Assembly (NCBI GenBank): GCA_017311315.1
Contig: CM029646.1
Span: 2,201,738-2,265,737, forward strand
Reading direction: 5' to 3'
Length of the DNA: 64,000 nt
From: Dendrocalamus latiflorus
Lineage: Eukaryota; Streptophyta; Magnoliopsida; Poales; Poaceae
The translations under genes and the position numbers were made by a program. The notes beneath the pieces were generated by a model. The model was not told the DNA's origin and did not search any database. It was given only the letters and a program-made list of their open reading frames with translations. Of the stretch, positions 1-10,723 are shown piece by piece (the stretch's first letter is position 1; each line of letters opens with the position of its first letter).

Positions 1-300
1 AAACATAGTAACTTTTACCGAGTTTATCTAAGCCAAACTTGAGCTTAAGCTTTTTTATTGTTGAAAATTAGTATATGCTTGAATTGTTTTGACTGTTATC
101 GAATTTACTCAAGCCAAGCTCGAACTCAAACTTTTCTTATTATTGAAAATCAGTGCATAATAAATTATTTTAATTGTTATTAAGTTTCAACGAGCCGACT
201 CAAGCCCAGGGCCAAGCTTGGAGTTTGGCTCGAGTTTCTATCAAGCTCAAGCCTGGAAGGGCAAATTCGCTCGAGCTGGGCTCATTTATAGCCCTAGTGC
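1..300. repeat. Degenerate dispersed repeat, class unknown
   Basis: AT-rich sequence with recurring AAGC, CAAGCC and GCTCGAG-type words (for example near 110-125, 190-215 and 225-285), a texture typical of degraded plant transposon ends. No termini, target duplication or coding domain are visible. Short open frames here are not supported as genes. Confidence 0.3.
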
Positions 301-1842
301 CGCATGATGGCAGCCCTGAGAGTGGAGATTGCTCCTCCTGTGGCAGTGGTTGGATGTTGAACCCTTGAGTTCTGATATCATTTATTATAAAACGCATAGC
401 AAAAATAGAGAATCAAAAAGAATGGGAGACACTAATTTAACGTAAAAAATCTTGCGGGAAAAACCTTGAATGTACGAAGGCGAAATTCACTGTATGAGAG
501 ATTACACGAGAAACTTCGGTATATCTCCACCGTGCGATTTCAAGGGTATATTTACAGTATTTGCAAAGTGACTTTAAGTCGGAGTAAAACTTCGTGTTAG
601 AAACGGAAACAAGCTAAATAAAATTCGAATCACACTTTATTGGTTAGTGAGTATGCTGTTAATGATGAAAGGGATTCTGGTAATGGAAGCCTTCTTGCTT
701 CACTGGCAGAGGCTGCTTTCCTCACTGGGTTAGAGAAAAATAGGCAGTCTCCCTCAATCCTTCCTCTCTCTCCCCCTGGATAATCTCTCCTTTTCCTGGG
801 TTCAGGGGAAATAGCAAATCATGCATAGGGTTATCTTCAGATCATGCATGAGTTTTCCTGGATAAATGTTTTTTGAACGATATTCCTGGATAGATGTTGA
901 CATTGTCTTTGATAATTGTGACCTCATTCCGCTTTCCCACAAACAAGGAAAAAATGACTGTTCATAAATTACAAGAAAAATACATTGAGTAATCTTGAAA
1001 ATATTTACATTGAACAACAATACTTCCTTACTGGGAGTTATTGAGATGGCTCTCTGTCCTGCATGCTTCTTTGCAGTGATGTCGTTCAGATGGCAAGTTA
1101 TGCACCACTCTTCGTAAATGACAACTATCGCACGTTAGTATTGATCGTTTCATGCTTTTGTTCATTCTAGCATTTTTGTTGATGACAACTGCATTGACAA
1201 TGTGTGAATATAATAATCAGGTGGAACCTAGATGCCATAGTGTTCCACTCCTGGCAACAGTATGGAACTCCTAGTAACTGGATGCAGACATTTTTCTGTG
1301 AATCAAGTGGTTCTGTGATTCATCCCATTACAATCAGTTCCAGCTAATCTGGTTCATTGGCAGCATCCGCAATCACCTGGCAAGACAATGAGGACAGCTT
1401 CCTGCCAGTAAAGGTAAACTCAATGGTTCCAAATTCCCCCTAGCCTGCATGCGATTGCTTCAGTTCATTGGATAAGTGCCTGTGCCTTGAGGTTTGAAAT
1501 GACCCAATCTATATATGACATTACAAAATTGCTTGAACATTTACATAATTGCATGAAATGGCGTGGATATGGTTTCCTACTGGTGGAGTAATATGTTTAG
1601 AACCTCATATTGACCTTCGAAAGATGCTCTGCAGTCTGCAGATTGTAAACTTCGGGTTTGATGCTGTGAACCTCACAATATCCACAACTGAACTTGAAGC
1701 TGGTGTCAGTATGCGGAAATCAACTGTCACCGTTCTCACATGAAACAATCTGTTGGACGAAAATTCGTTCAGTAACCCAAATAAGGTAAACATCAAAGCC
1801 TGAAGACTCTGGTGCCTACATCTTGTTTACTTGTTAGAATTC
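301..1842. other. Unassigned intergenic sequence
   Basis: No coding domain, RNA gene or element end is recognisable. The 64-codon frame at 1549-1743 has a protein-like composition but no family I know and no splice context I can defend. Around 366-377 is a weak resemblance to the complement of an initiator-Met primer site, perhaps an old LTR element remnant. If copy C of the local tandem unit ever had a PMEI-like gene, it should lie here or further left. I see no trace of it. Confidence 0.4.
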
Positions 1843-1954
1843 TCAGGTGTCAGTGAGTCGTGCATCTAATATGGAACTTGTAAATGGCTCAGGTCGTGCC
1901 GGTTACGAGGGACCTATCCGATGTGGCAGAAGAGATGTAAGCTTTGCGGGGTCC
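1843..1954 (+). repeat. Spacer-unit copy C, left fragment
   Basis: This stretch resembles 12172-12288 (copy A) and about 62020-62130 (copy B). Shared words include caggtgt, gtcgtgccggttac and aagctttgc in the same order. It is the most diverged of three copies of one spacer sequence, which identifies 1-6682 as a third, older unit of the local tandem array. It is cut at about 1955, where unrelated repetitive sequence starts with TGTTAGAC. Confidence 0.6.
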
Positions 1955-4370
1955 TGTTAGACTATGTGGTGATCGTGTATTTAGTGATGATGAATAATTG
2001 ACTTTTGGGTTGCATTGAAATTTACGTTTGTAAAAGTTTCGGTCCAGATCGAGTGGTTTTGGTCTGCTCCAAGTGGTTTCAGTCAGGTCTGATTGGTTTT
2101 GATTGCTCCGAGTGGTTTCAGTTACGTCCGAGTGGTAACGGATGGCATTCGAGTAGCTCCGAAGTATCAGACAGTACTCGAGTAGTTTTGGAGTATCGAA
2201 TGGCATTCAAGTGATAGTGGAGTATCAGACGGCGCTCGAGTGGCATCGAAGTATCGGACGGTAGTCCGATTGGCCTTGTAATGGATGGTTCAAATGGCAG
2301 GTCCGAATGTCAAACTTTGACCATGTCCTACTTCGATCACGGCTAGCTTCAACCATGGTAATTTGACCACTACAGATTTAGACCATACCCAATTTCGACC
2401 ACATCCGACTTCGACCATGTCCGTCTTCAACCATGTCAAACTTCGATCACGTCCAACTTCAACCAAGTCTGGTTTCAATCATAGCTTTTCAATTACAGCA
2501 TTTCAACCACATCAAGCTTCGACCACGACAGCCTTCGACTACGACCTTTTTGACCATTGCAGAACGACCACGCCAGGAAATCGGTAAGCTACGATCTCGA
2601 CCAACGAACTAGTCATAACTATAGTACTTTTCGGTGGTCGTAGTTACAGTGCTTTTCCATGGTCGTAGCTATAGTATCTGATCGGTACTCGATAGTCTTA
2701 GACTTTATAATCGGTAGTCATAGACTTTACTGGTTGGTGGTCTTAGACTTTGGGATCGGTACTCGTAAACTTTGCGGTCTGTTGTCGTTGTCTTAGACTT
2801 TTTGATCGGTTGTCGTAAACCTCGCGATCGATAGTCAAAGGCTTTTGTGATCAGTTGTTGTAGACTTCATAGTCAGTACTCGTAGACTTCATAGTCGGTA
2901 CGAGCGCTTTAATTCTTGCGTTCTTTGTGTACTTTGAGTACTCGTATTGGGTTAGTGGTTGATTGATCTGTGCGTGGCGGTTGGTGACTGGTGGACATTG
3001 CTAAAGTACCAGGTGGGTACTGGGTGGTCATAATGGTTGTCAGTGCTACAGTATGCGGTTGGTTCTCGATAGCTGATGGTGCGATTACTGGTTGATGGTC
3101 GTAGTTGTAAACTCGGAGTGCTTGATGCCTGTGATCCCCGAGTGTTCATAGCGATAGGAATTCTCAAGTATTTATAGTTTTTAGTACTCGATGAGCTAGC
3201 GACCAGTCCGTACTTAGCGGTTGTAACCGGTCGGAATGAGTGGTCTGAAGTTGGTGTTTTGGGAAGCATTGGATATTGTGATCGTTGATGACCTGGTTGT
3301 GGTTTTGAGTGTGTGGACTGATGACGATCAAGTTGTGAAAAATTTGTGCCGGGAAAAATGTTTATTTGGTCTTTGAATATGCAGGGGGCATAGAGATGAT
3401 CATGGTCGGTTATGAGGAGGACCGGGATTAGGATGGGAAGATCTAAGGTCTAGACGGTTGAGGATATCACGCGAGGTGGTCGGGCTAACGCTGGAGCATG
3501 TGAAGATTAAAGGTGGTGATGCGTAGAGAAACTACAGGCAGTGTGGTCCTGGAAGTTTCAACACGGAAGTTGATAAGGCGTAATGAAGATACGGGAGGTG
3601 CGTTCTTGGAGGCTTCGTCACGTATTGGGTTAGGAGCTGTGGATGGAGTTCATAACTTAGAAGATTAAGAGTTTGAATAAAACCCGTATTTGAAAGGGTT
3701 TCAGGTCTCTTGATTTGAGAAAAGATAGGATTTCGTGTTCATATTTGAGTCGAACATAGTTTAAGACTTAAGCATATAAAAGTAGGTAGAGGCTAAGGGT
3801 TTTGGCCGTAGTTTTGTGGAGGCTTTTTGTGCTAGAGTTTTTAGGGGTGCCGTGAGGACGCTTTGTAGCCACAAACATGATATCGAAGTAAAATTTCAGA
3901 TCTGATCTCAAAGAAAAGAAATCGCCACTGACGTCATCTTGTTGTCTCAATCGAAGCATGGTGTGGTTTCCGAGCATTGTCTTTTTGTGTTCTTGGTAGC
4001 AGCATGCTCACACATCTCAATCTTGCGCGATATGAGCATGGTGTTGTTTTTGACATGTTCTCGTTCGAGGGGTCGAAGCGTTTGAACGACGGAAGCTTTC
4101 GAGCGGAGGGAGAGCTCGACTACGCGCAAAGGAGGTCAAGAAAGTGGTCACAGTGGCGGTCGAAGCGAGCGATCGAACACCAAGCCATCGAAGCGTTCAT
4201 CGAGTGCGAGTAAAAAGGTCAAACGAGCCATTGTGCAAGCAGTCGATCGTGTTGCAATTGAAATCTACAACCGGTAAAGTTAAATTGCTTTTTTTTTGGC
4301 TTGAGACTTGTTTTTCAAATATTAAAAAACAAAGATAATCATTCACTCTTTTAATTATGCCTTTTAATTA
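1955..4370. repeat. Unclassified repetitive insertion in copy C
   Basis: About 2.4 kb absent from the equivalent place in copies A and B. It contains three blocks of imperfect short repeats: 2040-2240 (GAGTGGTTT-like words), 2330-2560 (about 17-bp units resembling TTCGACCATGTCC), and 2640-2910 (about 30-bp units around ATCGGTAGTC and TAGACTTT). The texture resembles the GACCAC-rich LTRs at 7074 and 37143, so it may be a decayed LTR. I could not find a matching second end or a convincing target duplication. No coding domain is visible. Confidence 0.4.
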
Positions 4371-4639
4371 TGCCATACGATCCTAGAGGTCCTTACTCAT
4401 TCGCTTCATTTGATCTGGCTCTGGATAGGTGCCAGCTATGTTGCGCGGATACTTCACAAAAGTCGCGTACCGGTATTGGATACTGTACCGGATACGGATA
4501 CTGCCCCGATACGCCCGGATACGTATCCTGCACGTATCCTGATTTATTGATTATTCAAAAAAAAGAAAATAATTCCCGATACTTCTCCGATACTGCTCCG
4601 ATACGTCCCCGATACTTTTTACCCTAATATTCCCACCCC

Positions 4640-5370
4640 ACCCCCACAGCGCCCACCCAGATCCCCCCATCCCACCGCCTACACAAAAAATTCCCCATTC
4701 TGCCGCCCGCACGCAAAATCCCCATTCCGCTCGCCGGCCGCCTCTGCCCGCAAAATCCCCATTCCGCTCGCTCGCCGCCTCCGCTCGCCCGCCACCTCCG
4801 CCGCCTCCGCTCGCCTGGCTCCTCGGCTAGCCCGTCTCCTCCGCTCGCCTGCGCATCGCCCGTCGCCTCGGCCCTGCCTCACCTGTCACCTTCGCCCGCC
4901 GCCTCGCCCGTCGCCGCGCACGTCGCCTCCGCCCGTCGCATCCGGCCGTCGCCAACGAGGACAGACTCCATCCGTCGCCTCAACACCCGCCGGCCGCCTC
5001 CGCCCGTCGACTCCATCTGTCGCCTCAACACCCGCCGGCCGCCGCCTCCGACCGTCGCCTCGGCCTGCCGCCTTCGACCGTTGCCTCGGCCTGCCGCCTC
5101 CCTCCGCCCGTCTACTCCTGCCGCCTCCGCCTCGCCCGTAGTCTCTCCCGCCGCCTCGCCCGTTGCCTCGCCGGCCGCCTAGCCCGTTGCCTCCCTCCGC
5201 CCGTCGACTCCTGCCGCCTCTGCCTCGCCCGTAGTCTCTCTCGCCGCCTCGCCCGTTGCCTCGCCGGCCGGCTCACGCCCTCACCTGTCACCTCCGCGTG
5301 CCACCTCGCCCGCTGCCTCGCCCGCCGCCTCGCCCGTCGCCCGTCGTCCGGTGGTCTCCTCCGCTGTGAT
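4640..5370. repeat. C-rich low-complexity block
   Basis: Irregular repeats of CGCCTCGCCCGTCGCC-type words lie inside the hAT-like element. Frames across it are open only because of composition. No unit length is regular enough to call a satellite. Confidence 0.6.
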
Positions 5371-6110
5371 TCTGATTAGGAAGGTCTGGTCATCTCATAT
5401 CATTTCTGCTGCTGTGTTGACTTACCGATTTAAATTGTTCTTCAGTACACTACTGCTCCCCTGATCTCGTTACGGCTCTTAATAAGATGGCTGCAGCAGA
5501 TCTGTATGACGCAAGAGTTTCTGGTGAGGCTTCGGCATTCATGCATGTTCTAGTAGATTTGCCTTTACCAGAGCAATGGATTCCAATCCAATCAAATCAT
5601 CTGCTGCAGGTTTCATATCCTAAAGGCTAAATTTTGTCAAGTTGATTTCTGCATCAGATTTGCGTCGAAGAAGCTCATTCCTTAATCAACTAATATAAGT
5701 TAGCATTGTGCAGTGGCTTGGATCTGGAGCAGACATGAATCATGAATGTGACAGTCTGCCTCATGCTTTTTCTCGAAGAAAGGCCTGCCTGATGCTAGAG
5801 AATATGATCTTTATTCATTCGTTCATTTGAAGAGAGCCATACCACAGTAGACTAATAGAGAATACGGCATTCTTCACAGCAACATTGCCACATTGGTACT
5901 ATCAATCATGATCCATGAGTTGTGATTCTGCTATTTATTTCATTATTTGTGTACATGTACTTATCTATTCTGTTATTCTTCGCAGATGGTTCATTATATT
6001 AATCTAACAGCTAGGAGCGAGAACTGAAGTACCAAGCAAGTTTCTACATGCCTAAATCAATATTAAGGTATTCTCGGTTTCGCAATTCCTTATAAGAATT
6101 CATTAATTTC

Positions 6111-6115
<5 letters not shown>

Positions 6116-6162
<47 letters not shown>
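6116..6162. repeat. (AT)n microsatellite
   Basis: An uninterrupted AT dinucleotide run of roughly 23 units near the right end of the hAT-like element. Confidence 0.9.
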
Positions 6163-6164
<2 letters not shown>

Positions 6165-6261
6165 ACGTATCGCCGTATCGGTGTTTTTAGGAAAATGGCG
6201 AATCGCGGTATCGCCGTATCGCGTATCTGTATCGGGGTATCTGGGTAACATTGGGTGCCAG

Positions 6262-6682
6262 TGTAGGTGCCTTCTTGTTATTCAATGCTGCAAGCTATAT
6301 TGTCTGCAGGGTGATACCCTTGTTGCTAATCTTCTTTCGCCTCGTTAAACTGAACAACTCCAGCTACCCAGGGTTCAATGAATTTGCAGTTGTTCTGATC
6401 AGCTATGTTGGCATCATCCTGATTCCTCCACGTTTGCCATGTATATTTGCATAGGTGATAGGAGTATAGGACCGGCATTTTGTCTGAAGCATATCGATCC
6501 GAGTCACATCTCAAACACTAGTCCAATAGAAAACAAAACCATTCTCATTATACCCTGCAACGAAAGAAACCGTGATCTTGCACGAAACAGTCGCACTTGT
6601 AAAATCAATACAATTACAGCCCAATGAAAGTTGCTAGTTGCCCAGTGTATCTTCAGTTCTTCACTAAACAGGGGCTCCAGTT
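6262..6682 (+). repeat. Spacer-unit copy C, right fragment
   Basis: Two parts are recognisable. About 6315-6400 resembles 12985-13075 of copy A (shared TTCGC.T.GTTAAACTGAAC). About 6460-6535 resembles 51165-51225 (shared CACTAGTCCAATAGA-type words), which is the continuation of copy A beyond the nested transposon stack. The order matches copy A, so the segment closes unit C just before unit A begins at 6683. No gene is called. Confidence 0.55.
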
Positions 6683-7073
6683 GCAGTATAGTTTAACAGA
6701 AAATAAATTAATATACATAAAAAATCATGTTGATTCCCTGTTAATTATTCATTTCTTCACTTTGGATGTGAGATCTCACCATGCATATTTGCTTTATTAT
6801 TCATTTCACTGCAAACAGCAGTAGCAGTAATATCTCAGGCAATGGTCCAAAAGATAGAAACAAATAAGAGCAAAGCATTTTGTGTCAAGCAAAACGGAGC
6901 AATGCGACGGCAAGCTTGGCGAGCTTGAAGGCGTTTCCGTCCTCCACCGTCACCGGCGATGCCGTGTTGTTCTTGCCGAACCCGTCCTCGCACTCCTTCG
7001 CCTCGCCCGCTGATTTCTCGAGGCTCGACGTTGCCTCGCCGAACCTGCCGTTCTTCACCGCGGCAGAGCAGCC
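6683..7073 (-). repeat. 391-bp segment identical to 52555-52945
   Basis: By eye every base matches 52555-52945, covering the 3' flank and last 62 codons of the PMEI-like gene. The left edge is abrupt: sequence to the left of 6683 is not homologous to that left of 52555. The right edge is the copia LTR at 7074. A candidate poly(A) signal (AATAAA on the minus strand) lies at 6793-6798. Confidence 0.85.
6885..7073 (-). pseudogene. 3' fragment of PMEI-like inhibitor gene
   Basis: These are the last 62 codons and stop of a pectin methylesterase/invertase-inhibitor gene, identical to the end of the intact copy at 53302-52757. The fragment holds the segment from Cys-Ser-Ala-Ala-Val to the terminal Leu-Arg-Phe-Ala, including the fourth family cysteine in ECEDGF. 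The 5' part, matching 52946-53307 with signal peptide and start codon, is gone. It was lost by insertion of a copia element at 7074 followed by a deletion that also removed that element's 5' end; the promoter side resumes at 10724. No functional protein is expected. Confidence 0.9.
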
Positions 7074-7778
7074 TGTTGGAAAGTCTTACGACCTCCCAGG
7101 ATCTTTTACGACCGGTTAGAGTCGTTTATGACCGATTTCGATCACTTACGATGCCGTACGACCACTCAAACTCGCCACCGATTGCTTTGAGTCGTGGTCG
7201 TAACTTCACTGTAGCAGTTTACGACCGCTCCGCTGTATCGTTGCGCTGTCTTCCTCCAGCTGCTTGAGAATACCGTGATCGAAACCCTTTACGATCACGC
7301 AGTGATGCTGGTGATCACTGTTCACCGTGGTCGAACTTCGTTCTGACCACGTTCAGACCTCCCCGATGAAGTCGCTGCTCCTTACGACCACCTTCACCGT
7401 GGTCGTAGCCTTCTCTGCGTGGTCGAACTCCTTCAACGTGGTCGGTAGCCCTTTACGACCACAGACCACGTTCTATTCTTCATCATCGTGATCGTAAGCC
7501 TCTACGATCACGTCTATGAGATTGCTCAAGAGAAGCCAAAACACCGGGATTGCGTTTCTCCTCTTTTTGGTATTTTCTCAATTGCTTGGTACATCATTGG
7601 TTACATGTCTACCCCTCTTTTTATACCCGGTTCTGCGACTTTAACACGGGTTTGACTACGATTACAACTCTGACTCCGACTCCGATACGACTTCTACTTC
7701 GACTCCGCTTCCGATACGACTTCTACTCTGTTTCCAGCTACGACTTTACATGACTTCTAAATAAGATTATTTACAACA
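7074..7778 (-). repeat. E1 3' LTR
   Basis: 705 bp, running TG...CA, beginning TGTTGGAAAGTCTTACG and ending TTTACAACA on the plus strand. Many GACCAC/GTGGTCG words fill its left two-thirds. On the minus strand a TATA box (GGTATAAAAAG) lies at about 7616-7628. It is homologous to the 780-bp LTRs of E2 but about 75 bp shorter. Confidence 0.9.
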
Positions 7779-7786
7779 TTCTCTCT

Positions 7787-10719
7787 CTAATCTTGTTTTT
7801 CAACTTCGATCATGCCAATTCTTCTCCTCATCTCCGAAAACTTTATCCGCCCCAGCGGCTTCGTCAGAATATCAGCTTTCTGTTCATCTGTTTTGATGTA
7901 GTCGATCGTGATCTTCCCTTCTTCGACACAATCTCTGATAAAATGATATCTTGTATCTATATGCTTGCTTCTATCATGTAGAACCGGATTCTTGCTTAGT
8001 GATATTGCAGATTTGTTATCAACTCTGAGCGTCACCTTTTGAATTTCCTCATTTGACAACTCGCTTAACAGTCAAGCGAGCCAAACTCCTTGGCACGATG
8101 CTGTGCTCGCTGCGATGTACTCAGCTTCACAGGATGACAAAGCAACCACTTTTTGCTTTTCTGATTGCCAACTGACCGGACTCTCCCCAAGCACAAACAT
8201 TATGCCCGTCGTGCTCTTCCGATCATCGATATCTCCCGCCATGTCGCTGTCACTGTAGCCCGTCAGTTGCAAAAACTTTCCGCCTCCTCTTCTGTACTGA
8301 ATCCCGAGGTTCAAAGTCCCTTTGATATATCTCAGAATATGCTTCACAGCATTCATGTGCTCCTGGGTCGGTTTCTCCATGAACCGACTCACATATCCGA
8401 CCGCGAATGTAATGTCAGGTCGGGTATGTGTCAGGTAACGCAGACTTCCGACAATGCTTCTGTACTGCGTGGCATCGACTGTCGATCCTGGGCCTATTTT
8501 GCTTAACTTCAAGTTATTCTCCATTGGTGGCAGGGATTGCACTCTCCCATGCCGCACTTCTCTAGAATCTTTCGGGCGTATGCCAACTGACAAAGTGATA
8601 TGCCATTGTCGGTTTGTTTCACCTCGATACCGAGGTAATAGCTCAGAAGTCCCAAGTCGCTTATCTTGAATAGATTCTTCATCTCCTCCTTAAACTTCAT
8701 AATCTCAATTGGATTTGACCCAGTGATGATCAAATCGTCCACGTAAACGCCTATAATCAACCTTGCCTTCTCATCCCCTCGGGTGTACACCGCATGTTCA
8801 GAGGTGCTTCTTTTGAACCCGAGTGCTGTCAAACTTCTGTCGAGTTTCAGATTCCATGCTCGTGGAGCTTGTTTGAGCCCGTAAAGAGCTTTGTTAAGCT
8901 TTAAGACTTTCTCAACTTGTCTGTTGGACTGAAGACCCGGCGGTTGAGAGACATGCACCTCCTCCTCAATGTCTCCGTTCAAAAACGTCGTTTTCACGTC
9001 CATGTGGTGAATTTCCCATCCACCGTTTGCTGCCAGCGCAAGAAGTACTCGAATTGTCTCCATCCGAGCCACTGGAGCAAAGACTTCTTCGTAGTCTACT
9101 CCCTGTTTCTGAACATATCCTTTTGCAACAAGTCGTGCTTTGTACTTCACGACTTCTCCCTGTGAGTTCTTCTTCACTTTGAACACCCACTTCAGACCGA
9201 TTGCACGATGACCCTTTGGTAGATCAGTGAGTTCCCATGTGTCATTATCTTCAATCGACTTCAGCTCTTCCTGCATAGCAGCTCTCCAGTATGCATCTCC
9301 CTTTGCTTCTTCATAGCTTTCAGGTTCTTCTGCAGTCGTGTAAAGCAGCAGTTCTTCAGATTGCACTGGTTCAGTCTGTGCATAAATCTCACTTATGCTC
9401 CTCATCTTCGGTACTCGGCCGTTTGACTCTTCCTCATCGAGGTCTTCTATTTCAGGTAAAACTTCATGGTCGATAGTGCCAGCTGAACTTGAGCCTTGAG
9501 ATGTGGTTGTAACTCCTTCTTCCCAGTCTGTGCCGTCGGCCTCGTCATCTTCGACACTGAAAGTTACCCATTTTGACATAACTTTCTCAATGTCCTGGTG
9601 TTCTTCCCACTCCCAGTGTTTGTCTTCTTGGAAGACCACATCTCTGCTCACATAAATCTTCTTTCCGACTGGATCATAACACCTGTACGCCTTGGTGCCT
9701 GGCTCCGAGCCGAGGTAGATCATCCTTCTGCTCCGGTCGTCCAGTTTCTTCAGATGTGTGGATGGCTTTACATGGGCTAAGCAGCCGAAAACCTTTAAAT
9801 GCTCAACGTTCGGCTTTCTTCCCGACCATTGTTCGTATGGGGTGGTCCCATAAAGCGATCTTGTGGTCGTGCGGTTGAGAAGATAGACTGCATGCCTTAC
9901 TGCTTCTCCCCAGAACCGCCCGGGGAGAAATCGACCTTTTAGGAGACTTCTTGCTGTTGCCATCACAGTTCGGTTTCTTTTTTCTACGACTCCGTTTTGT
10001 TGAGGCGAGTACGGAGCCGTGAAGAATCTTGCAATGCCCTTCTCTTCACAGATCGAGTCAAACTCTTTTGCGAGGAATTCTCCTCCTCGGTCAGACCTGA
10101 CCGATTTTACCTTCTTGTCGACTTCATTTTCGGCAAGCGCTATAAACTTCTGAAAGTTTGACTTTGCCTCATCTTTGCTCTTCTGCATGTACACCCACAT
10201 GGCTCTCGAGTAGTCGTCCACGATCAGCATGAAGTACCGATTTCCGGCATCAGTTCGAGGTGTGATCGGACCGCACAGATCAATGTGAACTAGCTCGAGT
10301 GGTTGAGAGGCTCTGTATTGTACCTGCGACAGGAAGCTGTTATGAGTTTGTTTCGCCGTCAGACAGCCCTCGCAGACTTGCTCCGGGTGGTCGATTTTTG
10401 GTAGTCCGACTACCATCTCCCTCCTTGCCATCGTGTTGAGACTCTGGAAGTTCAAGTGTCCGAATCTTGCGTGCCACAACCAGGCTGCATCATCGGTCAT
10501 AGTCTTCAGGCACTTTGGTTTGCACGTTTCAATCTGAATCTTGTACAGACGGTTCACTGTTCTTTGTACCTTCATTAGTAGTCGCTCACTGTGGTTGAAC
10601 ACTTTCAGATAACTATCTTTGAGCTCGATCTGACATCCCTCTTCTGTTAGTTGTCCAAGACTTATTATATTGCTCCGAAGACTCGGTATAAAATATACAT
10701 CCGAGATGAGATCCGACAT
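7787..10719 (-). pseudogene. Copia pol polyprotein, broken (E1)
   Basis: The polyprotein reads on the minus strand from the last residues of protease (DVYFIPSL). It continues through the integrase zinc region (WHARFGHLN and CEGCL), the integrase core (HIDLCGP, RSDRGGEF, QQNGVVEKRN), reverse transcriptase with YVDD at 8745-8734, and RNase H (GYSDSDMAGD, SSCEAEY, RVDNKSA). Two lesions are visible: a frameshift at about 8510-8560, after CNPC, and a TGA at 8072-8074 in RNase H. The protein ends KQD, with its TAG stop overlapping the polypurine tract at 7787. Gag is absent, so the copy cannot be autonomous. Confidence 0.9.
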
Positions 10720-10723
10720 CCCT

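Larger units (their letters stand above)
4436..6253. mobile_element. hAT-like non-autonomous DNA transposon
   Basis: An exact 8-bp repeat, GGTGCCAG, flanks the interval (4428-4435 and 6254-6261), the duplication length typical of the hAT superfamily. The ends are inverted relative to each other: the left begins CTATGTTGCGCGGATAC and the right, read on the minus strand, begins CAATGTTACCCAGATAC, about 14 of the first 20 bases matching. Sub-terminal GATAC/GTATC words recur on both sides (4470-4620 and 6163-6240). The inside holds a C-rich block (4640-5370), AT-rich sequence and an (AT)n run, and no transposase. Copies A and B lack it. The family assignment rests only on duplication length and end structure. 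Confidence 0.65.
7074..10723 (-). mobile_element. Copia retrotransposon, 5'-truncated (E1)
   Basis: A minus-strand Ty1/copia element inserted in the PMEI-like gene of copy A. It keeps its 3' LTR (7074-7778), the polypurine tract and pol from the end of protease through integrase, reverse transcriptase and RNase H. The 5' LTR, primer site, gag and most of protease are missing; the break at about 10723 joins element sequence directly to the PMEI-like promoter (CTTTCATATCGG, equal to 53308 onward). One deletion therefore removed both the element's 5' part and 362 bp of host gene. The LTR is related to that of the element at 37143-40665. Confidence 0.9.
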
